Positions 19,565 through 28,823 of a stretch of DNA of 64,000 nucleotides are shown here, piece by piece. The translations under genes were made by a program, and so were the position numbers. Position 1 is the stretch's first letter; each line of letters begins with the position of its first letter. The stretch comes from Saccharopolyspora spinosa NRRL 18395 (GTDB taxonomy: Bacteria > Actinomycetota > Actinomycetes > Mycobacteriales > Pseudonocardiaceae). The notes under the pieces were generated by a model, which did not search any database, was not told where the DNA came from, and worked only from the letters and a program-made list of their open reading frames with translations. Where the stretch lies: assembly GCF_000194155.1 (NCBI RefSeq), contig NZ_GL877878.1, positions 3,026,554 through 3,090,553 on the forward strand, written 5' to 3'.

Positions 19565-20408
19565 CTGCGCTCATCCCCTCTGCTCGCGGGTCGTTCTCGG
19601 TGGCCGGCGCGGATTCGGCGCTCCAGCGGTACACGTGCACCCGCGCGGGGACGGTCACGCGATCGGTAGTGGTGTCCAGGTATCCGTCGGAGACGACCAC
19701 GGCGATCCGCTCGTGCTGGGCGGGGTCGTCGGCCGGGAGGACCTTGATGGCGCGGTGCTCGCGCGGCGCGAACTCGGCGCCGATCTCCGGTCGGATCGGG
19801 GCGCTGCCGCAGCGCTCCAACGCCTGCTCCGCGCTCAGCGCGAAGGATTCGAGCAGGTCCACGACCTGCTGGCGGCCGATTTCGGCGGGCAGCAGGCCGG
19901 CTTGGTGCAGCAGGTCTTTGCGGAGGTTCTGCAGGTCCTTGGTAATCGGGCGCAGCACGAGGTTCTGTTCCCCGGCGCGCAGCCGCTCCACGTCGGCGTG
20001 CAGCTTGTCGATGACGCGCTCGCGGGCGACGGCCCGCTCGTGGTGTTCGTGGACTTGCTCGGTGAGCGCGGCGACCGCCTCGGCTAACCGCGCGACCGGG
20101 TCCGGCGGTGCGTCGGGTAACGGCTCGGCGGATTCCCCGGGCTGCTCGCCGGTTTCCGGTTCGACCGCCGAATCAGCGGCGTCGTCCCCGAGCTCAGCCG
20201 GGTTTTCCGGCGGCCCGACCAGTTTTCTCGCCGCCTCGGCCGACCCTTTCGCAGGCTCAACCTGGTCATTCTCCGATCGGGCCGGGCCAGGCGGTTTCCC
20301 GGCCGATTCGACTGCCGGTTCGCCCGCCGGCACCGCCGGTTCCCGCGCGGCGTCGACCGGTTCGCCGGTTGCCGGCTGCCGCTCGTCGTGCCCTGGCTCG
20401 TCGCGCAT
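19557..20408 (-). CDS. GrpE-like nucleotide exchange factor
   Basis: A 283-residue protein. Residues 1-105 are low-complexity Pro/Glu/Ala; from about 110 a long helix (VARLAEAVAALTEQVHEHHE) leads to RVIDKLHADVERLRAG, then RPITKDLQNLRKDLLHQAG and a C-terminal beta domain with VVVSDGYLDTTTDRV. This is the GrpE layout of coiled-coil helix, helical bundle and beta wing, though with an unusually long disordered N-terminus. It lies directly before a dedicated Hsp70 with an 8-bp overlap, so it is likely that Hsp70's exchange factor. Probably not the housekeeping GrpE, since dnaK/dnaJ are absent. Confidence 0.8.
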
Positions 20409-20687
20409 GACCTCGCCCGCCTCGCTGCTCTCCGCTGTCGCGGAGTGACCCGTTGATGATCAGCAAGCCTAGTACCGCCAAACCCCGTTCAAGCGGGATT
20501 CACGGAGTTTGACGGCAGCGCAGCGAAAGCGGTTCCTGGCACCGATTGCTCCGAACCGGTGAGCCAGGTCCCGTGAGCGCTTGCGGGAGTATCTCACCGA
20601 ACCGCACTCACGGGCCCTGAGCAGGCGAAACAGCAAGTTCTACCGGCTGGTGGCGCATCGGGGCGAAGGCCACCGCCACCCACGTGT

Positions 20688-21098
20688 TCACCGCGCGGCA
20701 AGCACGTCTTCGCGGAACACCTGCGGGGCGATCCGCACGCCGCCGGCGAAGTTGCGCTCCACCTCGGCGATCTCGTCCAGGTTCGGCTTCGCGTTGCCGC
20801 AGTCCGGCCCGGCGCTGGCGCCCGACACCAGGTCCTCGCACACCCCGGTGCGGTTGTCCGGCAGGCCGAGGATGTGGCCGAGCTCGTGCGCCGCGATGCG
20901 GATGGTGTCGTCGCCCTCGTTCACCGTCTGGCGACCCATCCAGGCCCGGCCCGGCCCGAGCCCGATCACCTCGGTGCGCGGCCGGCCGTCGCCGGCGAGC
21001 ACCGCGACGAGAAATGCGATGAGCCAACGGGTCTTAACGTCCGAGGCAGGTTCCATCTGCTGACCTCCTAGCGCAGTTGCCTTTCGTCGATGTGCCAC
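20688..21098 (-). pseudogene. snapalysin-like (M7) metalloprotease, internally deleted
   Basis: The zinc site HELGHILGLPDN and the following GVCEDLVSGASAGPDC match snapalysin (M7, met-zincin HExxHxxGxxD), including a Cys pair. Upstream, a signal-peptide-like stretch (KTRWLIAFLVAVLA) joins directly to GDGRPRTEVIGLGPG, so ~60 residues of the catalytic domain before the zinc site are missing. The total is 136 codons against ~200 or more for intact snapalysin; the N-terminal start is also uncertain. Likely an inactive relic, though a short secreted protein cannot be excluded. Confidence 0.6.
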
Positions 21099-21403
21099 AA
21101 CACGAATTTCCCGGAATAGAAGAAAGTTTGTTGATGGAGCTGGTTCGCGAGGCCGTGCGGGTAGCAGAACCCGGGACGACGTCCGAGAACCCGCGGCGCA
21201 AGCTGCGCAGGTGGTCCTAGCGCCTCCAGCGCGTGCTCACATCCGTATGCGTTCGGGTACCACGGTTGCGGTTGGCCACGGGCCCGGAAAAGGGACTCCA
21301 CCAAAGCGATGATTCCGGTGGAGGACGGGAAATTGCGTGGCCAGTTGTTCTGCGCAACCCCAGAATGAACTAGTACCAACGGAAACTTTGGGAGGATGAC
21401 GCG
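21099..21403. other. 305-bp intergenic region with a short dispersed-repeat copy
   Basis: Positions 21153-21212 hold the short form of the dispersed element in inverted orientation (GTGCGGGTAGCAGAACCC through GAGAACCCGCGG). A GGGAGG ribosome site lies at about 21390 for the gene starting at 21404. I see no gene here. Confidence 0.55.
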
Positions 21404-22138
21404 ATGGCCGACGACCTCAAGCCCATGCCGCAGGACTGGCGCCGCGCGCTGGCCATCGTCGCCCACCCCGACGACCTCGAGTACGGCTGCTCTGGCGCGG
21501 TGGCCGCCTGGACCGCGAGCGGCCGGGAGGTCGCCTACCTGCTGGTGACGCGCGGCGAGGCGGGCATCGACGGGGTCACGCCGGAGGACGCCGCGCCGCT
21601 GCGCGAAGCCGAGCAAATCGCCAGCGCCGCCGAGGTGGGCGTGCGGTCGGTGGAGTTCCTCGATCATCGCGACGGCGTGATCGAGCACGGCCTGCCGCTG
21701 CGGCAGGACCTGGCTCGTGCCATCCGCCAGCACCGGCCGGAGCTGGTGATCACGCTGAACCACCACGATGACTGGGGGCCGGGCAGCTGGAACAGCGCCG
21801 ACCACCGCGCGGTCGGCCGGGCGGTGCTGGACGCGGTGGCCGATGCGGGGAACCGCTGGATCTTCCCGGAACTGATCGAGCAGGGCTACGAGCCGTGGCG
21901 GGGCGTGCGCTGGATCGGTATCGCCGCCTCGCCGCAGCCGACGCACGCCGAGGACATCACCGGCACCCTGGACCGGGCGGTGGCCTCGCTGGCGGCGCAC
22001 CGGACCTACCTGGAGGCGTTGAGCGACGAACCCGCCGAGGAGCACGCCCGCGGTTTCCTAGAAGCAGCCGTCCACGAGCACGCCGACCGCTTCGGCGGCC
22101 GGGCGTGCGTGACCTTCGAACTGATCGGAGAAGCATGA
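21404..22138 (+). CDS. PIG-L / LmbE-family deacetylase
   Basis: 244 residues with the family metal motif [10 protein letters not shown] at 25-34, RGEAG at about 52 and the second His site in [10 protein letters not shown] near 124. PIG-L enzymes deacetylate GlcNAc-containing sugars and in actinobacteria include MshB and Mca of mycothiol metabolism. ATG at 21404 follows GGGAGG. The next gene, a mycothiol-dependent DinB-type protein, overlaps by 4 bp, so the pair may process one mycothiol-linked substrate. Neither MshB nor Mca identity can be set from sequence alone. Confidence 0.9.
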   Translation: MADDLKPMPQDWRRALAIVAHPDDLEYGCSGAVAAWTASGREVAYLLVTRGEAGIDGVTPEDAAPLREAEQIASAAEVGVRSVEFLDHRDGVIEHGLPLRQDLARAIRQHRPELVITLNHHDDWGPGSWNSADHRAVGRAVLDAVADAGNRWIFPELIEQGYEPWRGVRWIGIAASPQPTHAEDITGTLDRAVASLAAHRTYLEALSDEPAEEHARGFLEAAVHEHADRFGGRACVTFELIGEA

Positions 22139-22758
22139 TCATCGACGTCCTGGATCAAGCGTGGCGGGCGTGGGCCGAGCTGGGCAGCAGCCTCGACGAG
22201 ACCCGGTGGCAGCGGCCGACCCGGTTGCCGAGCTGGACCGTCAAGGACGTCTACGCCCACCACAGCGGATTCCCGGCCGCGACCGGCGCGGCCTTGGACG
22301 CGCCGGAAACCAAGGGACAGGTGACCCATAACGACGCCGCCGAGCTGCTCGCCTTCATGCAGCAGTCCGGCGGCGTCGCCGAGCAGACCGCCGACCTCCT
22401 CCGCGACCAGGCGACCGAGCAGGCCGCAGCGACCTCGACCGGCGAGCTGGTCACCCAGTTCACCGAGGTGGCCCCGAAGGTCGTCGCCGCGTTGCGGGGC
22501 GCCGATCTGAACCAACGCGTCGACTACGGCGGCGTTGCCGTGGTGCCGGCGGGCGAGGCGCTGCGGATCTTCGTGATGGAGGCGGTGGTGCACTACTTCG
22601 ACATGGCCACCGCGCTGGACCTCCCGGTGCCCGGGCCGATGGAGGGCGAACCGCTGCGCGAGACGGTGCACCTGCTCGCCGCCACCGCGGATCCGGTCGC
22701 CTTCGTCGACGCGGCCACCGGGCGCGGCACCCCAGACATCTTCCCGATCATGCGCTGA
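22135..22758 (+). CDS. DinB/mycothiol-dependent maleylpyruvate isomerase-family protein
   Basis: ATG at 22135 overlaps the upstream stop (ATGA); the longer in-frame ORF reads through the neighbour and is rejected. The 207-residue protein has the family opening [24 protein letters not shown] with [10 protein letters not shown] (first His ligand) and the later AVVHYFDMA with a second His. Members form four-helix DinB bundles that bind metal and mycothiol. Pairing with the PIG-L gene suggests thiol-conjugate metabolism. Confidence 0.85.
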   Translation: MIIDVLDQAWRAWAELGSSLDETRWQRPTRLPSWTVKDVYAHHSGFPAATGAALDAPETKGQVTHNDAAELLAFMQQSGGVAEQTADLLRDQATEQAAATSTGELVTQFTEVAPKVVAALRGADLNQRVDYGGVAVVPAGEALRIFVMEAVVHYFDMATALDLPVPGPMEGEPLRETVHLLAATADPVAFVDAATGRGTPDIFPIMR

Positions 22759-22881
22759 ACGTTTCCCCTGGTCAGGTCCCATGAGTTGTTTCGGGCGCCA
22801 CCGCACCCCGAAGCCGCTCAAAGCATCTACCAGGCGAAACAGCGGTATGACAGCGGGTGGCAGCACGGGTAGCATCGCGGT

Positions 22882-23112
22882 ATGAAGGTGAGTGTGAGCC
22901 TGACCGACGAAGACGTCACCTTCGTCGACGAATACGCCCAGCAGATCGGCGCGCCATCACGGTCGGCAGTGATCCACCAGGCGATCAACCTGCTGCGCAA
23001 CGCCGGGCTGGAAGACGCCTACGCCAGCGCCTGGGAGGAGTGGGACGGCAGCGCCGACGCGCAACTGTGGGACGCGACTGCCGCCGACGGAATCGCCGAT
23101 GCGCCGCGGTGA
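22882..23112 (+). CDS. ribbon-helix-helix antitoxin (MazE-like)
   Basis: 76 residues starting MKVSVSLTDEDVTFVDEYAQ, a typical ribbon-helix-helix DNA-binding start, followed by an acidic C-terminus (EEWDGSADAQLW) fit to wrap a MazF dimer. It overlaps the toxin start by 14 bp. It should autoregulate the pair by binding its own promoter; I could not identify the operator. Confidence 0.85.
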   Translation: MKVSVSLTDEDVTFVDEYAQQIGAPSRSAVIHQAINLLRNAGLEDAYASAWEEWDGSADAQLWDATAADGIADAPR

Positions 23113-23446
23113 CCTCTACTGGGTCGACTTCGAACCCATCCGCGGCTCGGAAGCCAACAAGACCCGCCCCGCGGTCGTCATCAGCAACGACGCCGCGAAC
23201 CGCAGCGCCCAGCGCGCCGGGCGAGGGGTGATCACCGTCGTACCGGTGACCTCCAACATCGACCGCGTGCACCCGTTCCAGGTGCTCCTGCGGGCCGCCG
23301 AATGCGGCCTGCCCAACGACTCCAAGGCCCAGGCCGAGCAGGTCCGGGCGGTCGCGGTAAACCGCCTCGGCAACCGCATCGGAACGCTGCCGCAGAGCAC
23401 CCTCGCCAAGCTGGAGAGCGCCCTCCGACTCCACCTCCGCCTGTAG
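23099..23446 (+). CDS. MazF/PemK-type mRNA interferase toxin
   Basis: 115 residues: MRRGDLYWVDFEPIRGSEAN is the MazF start with the conserved RGDLYWVDF strand, followed by KTRPAVVISND, VITVVPVTSN and a C-terminal helix. MazF toxins cut single-stranded RNA at short motifs. It overlaps the antitoxin by 14 bp. The cut site cannot be predicted from sequence. Confidence 0.92.
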   Translation: MRRGDLYWVDFEPIRGSEANKTRPAVVISNDAANRSAQRAGRGVITVVPVTSNIDRVHPFQVLLRAAECGLPNDSKAQAEQVRAVAVNRLGNRIGTLPQSTLAKLESALRLHLRL

Positions 23447-23468
23447 TCGACGGCCCTGTGGGCTGGGC

Positions 23469-23595
23469 GAAGCGAACGGCCTCACCGCCTCTTCTAACGA
23501 CGCGAACGGTCCGTTCACCTCACCCACCGCCCGAAAGCCGGAAGGAGCGAACGGCCTGTACGCCTCGTCTAGCGACGCGAACGGGCCGTTCGCTC
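23469..23595. repeat. GCGAACGGCC hairpin repeat, two copies
   Basis: Copy 1 (23469-23518) and copy 2 (23543-23595) share AGCGAACGGCC ... CGACGCGAACGG. Copy 2 arms GGAGCGAACGGCC and GGCCGTTCGCTCC are exact complements; copy 1 is imperfect. Both lie between converging genes (mazF and ctaB) and may serve as terminators. A third copy is at 59764-59820. Confidence 0.8.
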
Positions 23596-23617
23596 CAAAC
23601 GGCGATGGGGTGCTGCT

Positions 23618-24553
23618 TCAGCCCAGCACGGGCAAACCGACGGCGGCGTCCACCGCGATGGCCACGAACAGCAGCGCCAGGTACGAGTTCGACAGGTGGA
23701 ACAGCTTCATCGGGTTGACGGCCTGGCCGTTGCGCACCGCCGCGTGCAGCCGCTGCGCGACGATCAGGAACGCCGCCCCACCGAGCACCGCGAACGCCAC
23801 GTACACCCAGCTCGTCACCGGCACCAGCAGCAACGTGCAGCCCACTGTGGCCCAGCTGTAGGCCAGGATGCGCGCCGACACCTGCCGCGCGGTGGCGACC
23901 ACCGGCAGCATCGGCACCCCGGCGCGCGCGTAGTCGTCCTTGTACTTCATGGCCAACGACCAGAAGTGCGGCGGTGTCCACAGGAACACCACGCCGAACA
24001 TCACCAGCGCGGGCCACTCCACCTTGCCGGTGACGGCGGCCCACCCGACCACCACGGGCATGCAGCCGGCCGCGCCGCCCCACACGATGTTCTGCGAGGT
24101 CCGGCGCTTGAGCACCAGCGTGTAGACGAAGACGTAGAACAGCAGCGCGGCCGTGGCCAGGATCGCCGCCAGCAGGTTCGCGCCCAGCCACAGCACGGCG
24201 AACGACACCACGCCGAGCACGATGCCGAAGACGAGCGCGTTGCGGCGCGGCACCTCGTAGCGCACCAGCGGGCGCTTCTTGGTCCGGTTCATCACCGCGT
24301 CGATGTCGGAGTCCGCGACGCAGTTGAGGGCGTTGGCGCTACCGGCGGACATGGCACCGCCGACCAGAGTCACGATGACCAGCCACAACGACGGGACACC
24401 GCGCTGCGCGAGGAACATCGCGGGAATCGTGGTGACCAGCAGCAGCTCGATGACGCGCGGCTTGGTTAAGGCCAGGTAGGCGGCCACCACGCCGCGACGA
24501 CGACCGGTGGTCGGCGCGGGCTGCGAAGTGGCGGATTCGGGAGCGGCTGTCAT
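23618..24553 (-). CDS. ctaB: heme O synthase (protoheme IX farnesyltransferase)
   Basis: 311 residues from ATG at 24553. A UbiA-type prenyltransferase with ~9 membrane helices: Asp-rich motif [15 protein letters not shown] (residues ~82-96) after the SANALN helix, and a later [14 protein letters not shown] loop. It adds farnesyl to heme B to make heme O for cytochrome oxidase. It overlaps the DUF3817 gene by 4 bp. The start was moved to the ATG following the basic N-terminus and family length. Confidence 0.93.
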   Translation of the reverse strand: MTAAPESATSQPAPTTGRRRGVVAAYLALTKPRVIELLLVTTIPAMFLAQRGVPSLWLVIVTLVGGAMSAGSANALNCVADSDIDAVMNRTKKRPLVRYEVPRRNALVFGIVLGVVSFAVLWLGANLLAAILATAALLFYVFVYTLVLKRRTSQNIVWGGAAGCMPVVVGWAAVTGKVEWPALVMFGVVFLWTPPHFWSLAMKYKDDYARAGVPMLPVVATARQVSARILAYSWATVGCTLLLVPVTSWVYVAFAVLGGAAFLIVAQRLHAAVRNGQAVNPMKLFHLSNSYLALLFVAIAVDAAVGLPVLG

Positions 24554-24948
24554 GAGGCGTGCGATTCCTCCGACTTCGCGACGCTGTGCGGCGCGGTGAT
24601 CGGCTTGCCCGCCAACCGCAGCTCGTGCCAGTGCGTCACCTTGCGCTCGGCGACGAACGCGCCGAACGGGATCGTGCCGGCCAGCAGCACCAGCAGCATC
24701 CGGCCGATCGGCGCGCGGAGCTGGGTGGTGGCGACCACGGCGACGAGCAGGTACACCATGTACAACCAGCCGTGCGCGACGCCGATCCGGAAGGTCCACG
24801 TCTCACCGAGCTGCTGGGTCGAGGAACCCTCCGACCACAAACCGACGTAGTGGCCGTACTTGAGCACCATCGCGGCGCACAGGAGGATCAACAGCACCGC
24901 GGTGACGTACGCCATGATCCGGTAGAAGGCCAGCACACCAGGCTTCAC
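24550..24948 (-). CDS. DUF3817 membrane protein
   Basis: 132 residues with three membrane helices: [38 protein letters not shown] and [20 protein letters not shown]; a conserved His before WLYM. DUF3817 proteins are commonly found next to heme A/O synthesis genes in actinobacteria. ATGA overlap with ctaB implies co-translation. The role is unknown; it may act in oxidase assembly or heme handling. Confidence 0.8.
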   Translation of the reverse strand: MKPGVLAFYRIMAYVTAVLLILLCAAMVLKYGHYVGLWSEGSSTQQLGETWTFRIGVAHGWLYMVYLLVAVVATTQLRAPIGRMLLVLLAGTIPFGAFVAERKVTHWHELRLAGKPITAPHSVAKSEESHAS

Positions 24949-25091
24949 GCCAATCCCTCAATCCCGCCTCGTGCCTAGAAAGACCGGTGTTAATAGACCG
25001 TACGCCACGGCTCTGAGCGCCTGTGCCGGACCTCGGGCAAGAGTGGCGGCGCACACCTTGAGAACTTGTTCTGCTGACCAATTTGCGTAGG

Positions 25092-25206
25092 TGGTCCCGT
25101 AGCGGAACCTCAGACGCCCCTTCGGTCCGGGATCCCCGGCTCATGCATGCCCAAACGCCACGCCGGGGTGTCTTTCCCGAGGCGACCCCCGAGAACCTGC
25201 GGGGGA
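25092..25206 (-). repeat. dispersed ~110-bp intergenic repeat, copy D
   Basis: Inverted copy: on the minus strand it begins CCGCAGGTTCTCGGGGG and ends GCGTCTGAGGTTCCGCTA, with GGGATCCCGGA in the middle as in the copies at 43606 and 30443. It lies in the 288-bp gap between the DUF3817 and LLM genes, which otherwise appears empty. Confidence 0.75.
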
Positions 25207-25236
25207 CAAGCCGCTTCAGGAACGGCTGGCGAGTGG

Positions 25237-26331
25237 CTAGATCATCCGGTACGCCTTGGCGATCAGTTCGAACGAGTGCAGCTTGCTGTCCCGGTCCGGC
25301 ACGTTCGCGGTGAGCATCAGCTCGTCGACTCCGGTGCGTTCGCGCAGCTCGTCGAGCCCGGCCCGGACGGTCTCCGGAGCGCCGTAGACGGCGTCTGCCA
25401 ACCAGCTGTCGATGAAGCTCTGCTCCAGCTCGGTGTACGGGTACTCGCGGGCCTCCCGGCGGGTCGGCTGCTTGCCGGGCATGCCCCGCCGCAGCCGCAG
25501 CATGCTCAGCGCGACGGGCCGGATGATGTCCAGCGCTTCCTCGTCGGTGTCGGCCGCGACGGCCTGCACGCCGATCAGCGCGTACGGCTTGGCCAGCACT
25601 TCCGAGGGCTGGAAGGACTGCCGGTAGAGCTCCAGCGCGGGCAGCGTGTTCTGCGCGCTGAAGTGGTGCGCGAAGGCGAACGGCAGGCCGAGAGCGCCAG
25701 CCAGCTGGGCGCTGAAGCCGCTGGAACCGAGCAGCCACACCGGCGGCATGGGGCCGTGCGGCACGGACTGGATCGCGGCGTACGGGTGGTCGACCGGGAA
25801 GTCGTCGTCGAGGAAAGCGATCAGTTCGCCGAGCTGCTGCGGGAAGTCGTCGGCGGACAGCGGCCCGGTGGTGCGCCGCAGGGCCCGGGCGGTCGCCTGG
25901 TCGGTGCCGGGTGCGCGGCCGATGCCGAGGTCGATGCGGCCGGGGTGCAGCGCCTGCAGAGTGCCGAACTGCTCGGCGACGACCAGCGGCGCGTGGTTCG
26001 GCAGCATCACGCCGCCGGAGCCCAGGCGCAGGGTGGTGGTGTGCGCGGCGAGGTGCGCGATCATCACGGCGGGCGCGGAGCTGGCGATGCCGGGCATGCC
26101 GTGGTGCTCGGCGACCCACAGCCGGTGGAACCCCCACTGCTCGACGCTGCGGGCGAGCTCGGTGGTGGTGCGCAGGGCGTCCGAAGGGCTGTGCTCGACG
26201 CCGACGGTGGACAGGTCGAGCACCGACAACGCCACGGGCGAGTCGCCACGGGCTAGGCCCTTGATCGGGTCGTCCTGCTCTGCGGTCGCGCTGCCCGACT
26301 CGGTGCGCTCCGGGGACGCATCAGTTTCCAT
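25237..26331 (-). CDS. LLM-class flavin-dependent oxidoreductase
   Basis: 364 residues. The luciferase-like monooxygenase fold shows in [40 protein letters not shown] and a C-terminal flavin-binding [11 protein letters not shown]. Members use reduced flavin to oxidise small molecules; this one is like the MsnO8-type subgroup. It lies beside the siderophore locus, but a palindromic repeat separates them, so membership is not implied. The N-terminal ~35 residues are low complexity. Confidence 0.88.
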   Translation of the reverse strand: METDASPERTESGSATAEQDDPIKGLARGDSPVALSVLDLSTVGVEHSPSDALRTTTELARSVEQWGFHRLWVAEHHGMPGIASSAPAVMIAHLAAHTTTLRLGSGGVMLPNHAPLVVAEQFGTLQALHPGRIDLGIGRAPGTDQATARALRRTTGPLSADDFPQQLGELIAFLDDDFPVDHPYAAIQSVPHGPMPPVWLLGSSGFSAQLAGALGLPFAFAHHFSAQNTLPALELYRQSFQPSEVLAKPYALIGVQAVAADTDEEALDIIRPVALSMLRLRRGMPGKQPTRREAREYPYTELEQSFIDSWLADAVYGAPETVRAGLDELRERTGVDELMLTANVPDRDSKLHSFELIAKAYRMI

Positions 26332-26390
26332 CAGTGCCTACAACCGCACCCGGCCGAACACCATTCCCGCTGTGCCCACGATTACAAGAC

Positions 26391-26480
26391 CCCCAGTTTC
26401 AACTGAAACCACACCAAACCCACCCCGGACCCGATCCCCGACCCCCCGAAGACCAACCCCAGTTTCAGTTGAAACTGGGG
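26391..26480. repeat. palindromic CAGTTTCAACTG-type repeat pair
   Basis: CCCCAGTTTCAACTGAAAC at 26391-26409 is mirrored by a 24-bp near-palindrome at 26457-26480 whose right part reads GTTGAAACTGGGG. The arms bracket about 48 bp. It belongs to the same TTTCAxTxGAAA family as 15263, 34159 and 45576. It lies between converging or same-strand gene ends and could terminate transcription. Confidence 0.8.
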
Positions 26481-26495
26481 TCGAGCCCCGGGGTG

Positions 26496-27803
26496 TCAGC
26501 CTCGGGTGAGGGCGTAGTCGCGGGCGGGGCGGGGAGCCTGGCGGCGGGTGACGATCGAGTCGCGGATCTCGCCCGCCCGGACCGCTCCGTTGGACAGCAG
26601 CGACGACGTGAGGCCGTGGGTGTGCTCGGTGCCGCCCTGGAGGTAGATGCCGCCCTGGAAGTCCCCGGTGGTGCGGACCCGGTAGTCACGCTCGACCTGA
26701 GGTCGGCCCCGCTCGTCGCGAGCGCAGTGCTCAGCGGTGTCGCCGAGCAGCTGGAAGACGTCGCGCGGCCGGCAGCCGGTCGCGTAGACCAGCAGGTCCG
26801 CGTCCAGCACCGTCCGCTCGCCCGAGGGCCGGAACTCGACGGTCACCGACACGCCGTCCGCGCGCGGCGAGACGTCGGTGACGCGGGAGGCGTTGAAGAT
26901 CCGCAGCCGCTGCTCGCCCCGCACCTTCTCCTGGTAGGCGCGCGAGTAAAGCTCCTCGATGAGATCCAGGTCGACCACCGAGTAATTCGTGTTGCGGTGG
27001 TAGTTCATCAGGTCCCGGCGGACCTCGGGAGACGCCGCGTAGAAGTCGTCCACCGCCCGCGGATCGAAGATCCGGTTGGCGAAGGGGCTGTCGTCGGCGG
27101 GGCTGAACCCGTACCTGCCGAACACCGAGCACACCTCGGCGTCGGCGAAGGTCCGGTGCAGGTACTCGGTGGCCTCGGCGGCGCTCTGCCCGGCCCCGAC
27201 GACGATGCAGCGCCGCGGTGCCTCGGTCAGCTCGTCGACCCGGTGCAGGAGATCCAGGTTGTGCCACACACGATCGCCGAGCTCCGCGCCCTCCGGCAGG
27301 TTCGCTTCGAGCCCCACCGCGAGCACGACGTTGCGCGCGCGGTGCACCGCCGCCCGGCCGTCGCGGCGCACCACCACCTCGATGTGCTCCCCGGCCGGGC
27401 TGACCTCGACGACCTCCGAGTCGTACCGCACGACGCCGTCGAGCCGGGCCGCGGCCCACTCCAGGTAGTCGTGGTACTCGACGCGGGTCGGGAACATCGT
27501 CTTGTGGTTGATGAAGTCGACCAGCCGTTGCTTCTCGTGCAGGTAGGACAGGAACGAGAAGTCGCTGGCCGGGTTGCGCATGGTGACCAGGTCCTTGAGG
27601 AACGACACCTGCATGGTGGTGCCCTCGATGAGCATGCCCTGGTGCCACCCGAACGCGGCCTGGCGCTCGAAGAAAACGCCATCGAGGCGGTCTTTTTCCG
27701 ACGCGGTGCGGTTGTGCTCCTCGATGGCGATGGCCAGCGCCAGGTTGGACGGCCCGAAACCGATTCCCAGCACGTCGTGGATTCTCTCGTCGACCGCAGC
27801 CAC
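26496..27803 (-). CDS. L-ornithine/L-lysine N-hydroxylase of siderophore synthesis
   Basis: 435 residues from GTG at 27803 (GAGGGG upstream). FAD motif GIGFGPSNLALA at residues 12-23, NADPH motif VVGAGQSAAEATEYL near 205, and the C-terminal ATGC motif followed by GCRPRDVF. The early FERQAAFGWHQGMLIEG strongly matches ornithine N5-hydroxylases; the lysine alternative cannot be excluded. It makes the hydroxamate precursor. It lies 95 bp after the siderophore-interacting reductase, downstream of an iron box at 28767. Confidence 0.92.
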   Translation of the reverse strand: MAAVDERIHDVLGIGFGPSNLALAIAIEEHNRTASEKDRLDGVFFERQAAFGWHQGMLIEGTTMQVSFLKDLVTMRNPASDFSFLSYLHEKQRLVDFINHKTMFPTRVEYHDYLEWAAARLDGVVRYDSEVVEVSPAGEHIEVVVRRDGRAAVHRARNVVLAVGLEANLPEGAELGDRVWHNLDLLHRVDELTEAPRRCIVVGAGQSAAEATEYLHRTFADAEVCSVFGRYGFSPADDSPFANRIFDPRAVDDFYAASPEVRRDLMNYHRNTNYSVVDLDLIEELYSRAYQEKVRGEQRLRIFNASRVTDVSPRADGVSVTVEFRPSGERTVLDADLLVYATGCRPRDVFQLLGDTAEHCARDERGRPQVERDYRVRTTGDFQGGIYLQGGTEHTHGLTSSLLSNGAVRAGEIRDSIVTRRQAPRPARDYALTRG

Positions 27804-27898
27804 GTATTTCCCCTCAGCTCGCCGGCACCCGTTTTCGGGCACCCGGATTTGCCGGCGAAATCCGCTGGATCCCGCCGGTGCCGGACCGGGTCGTTCGG

Positions 27899-28726
27899 TC
27901 AGTCCCGGTCGTGGTTGTGCTTGTCGTGGTACTCCGTTTCGGCCATGCCGTATTTCCAGTAACCGATGGCGAGCACCGATTTCGCGTCCATGCCACGTTC
28001 CGCGCGCAGGTGCCGGCGGATGCCCCGGACGATGCCGGACTCCCCCGCTACCCAAGCCGAAACGTCCACGCCTGATGGCATTTCCAGCCCTTGCACGGCG
28101 TCGATCAGCCCTGGCGCGCGGCCGGCGGCCGCCCCGTCGCGGTGCAGCCAGGTCCACCGCAGGTCCAGCGGGGTTTCGACGTGCTGCTGGTCGGTGGCGT
28201 CGCCGACCTCGACGAACACCTGGCCGCGCGCGGTGGGCGGCAGGCCTTCGACGATCGCGGAGATCGCGGGCAGCGCCGTCTCGTCGCCGACCAGCAGGTA
28301 CCAGTCGGCGGGCCGGCAGGTCCTGCCGCCCGGGCCCATCACGCCGATGCGGTCGCCGGGGCGGGCGGCGCGCGCCCAGTTTGAGGCCACGCCGTATTCG
28401 CCGTGCAGCACGAAGTCGACGTCGAGTTCGCCGCGGGCCTCGTCGTAGCGGCGCACGGTGTAGGTCCGCATGGTCGGCCGCTCGTGCAGGTCGGGCCACC
28501 GGTAGCGACCAGTCTCCGCGTCGAGCGTCGGCAACACCGGTCGCTGCTGCCCCTGCTGCGGAACGAAAACCTTGATGTTCGGCCCGGTGTGCTCGTCGAG
28601 GAATCCCGTGAGCTCCGTGCCGCCGAGGGTTATCCGCCGCATCGACGGGCTGAGCTCAGCGGTGCGCAGGACCTGCAGGTCGCGCGCCGGGGGCCGGTCG
28701 CGCCGGAGACGATCAGCGGTACCCAT
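27899..28726 (-). CDS. siderophore-interacting protein (ferric-siderophore reductase)
   Basis: 275 residues. FAD-binding RTYTVRRYDEARGELDVDFVLHG, GPGGR and the NAD-binding DETALPAISAI mark the siderophore-interacting protein family, which reduces ferric siderophores to release Fe(II). C-terminal GYWKYGMAETEYHDKHNHDRD is typical. An IdeR/DmdR1-like box lies 41 bp upstream at 28767-28783. It likely forms an iron-repressed operon with the hydroxylase gene. Confidence 0.92.
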   Translation of the reverse strand: MGTADRLRRDRPPARDLQVLRTAELSPSMRRITLGGTELTGFLDEHTGPNIKVFVPQQGQQRPVLPTLDAETGRYRWPDLHERPTMRTYTVRRYDEARGELDVDFVLHGEYGVASNWARAARPGDRIGVMGPGGRTCRPADWYLLVGDETALPAISAIVEGLPPTARGQVFVEVGDATDQQHVETPLDLRWTWLHRDGAAAGRAPGLIDAVQGLEMPSGVDVSAWVAGESGIVRGIRRHLRAERGMDAKSVLAIGYWKYGMAETEYHDKHNHDRD

Positions 28727-28766
28727 CGGTCATGCGTTCCTTCCTGCCGGCCAACAACCATGTCAG

Positions 28767-28783
28767 TTAAGGCTAACCTAACC
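28767..28783. promoter_or_regulatory. iron box (IdeR/DmdR1-type operator)
   Basis: TTAAGGCTAACCTAACC matches the IdeR/DmdR1 iron box (TTAGGTTAGGCTAACCTAA) on its inner and right parts. It sits 41 bp before the SIP start, where a bound repressor would block transcription when iron is plentiful. Confidence 0.75.
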
Positions 28784-28823
28784 ACACGAACTGGGCGTTG
28801 TCTTCCCGCGGTGGCTCAGATCT

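Noticed and set aside
21068-22045. minus ORF over the PIG-L gene
   Set aside because: The + strand has a HPDD motif and ribosome site; the minus frame is antisense with a chance protein-like tail.
20540-22860. Similar CAGGTCCC(G/A)TGAG and CAGGCGAAACAGC pieces at 20560-20635 and 22770-22845
   Set aside because: Resemblance is short and patchy; may be another repeat family but not enough to call.
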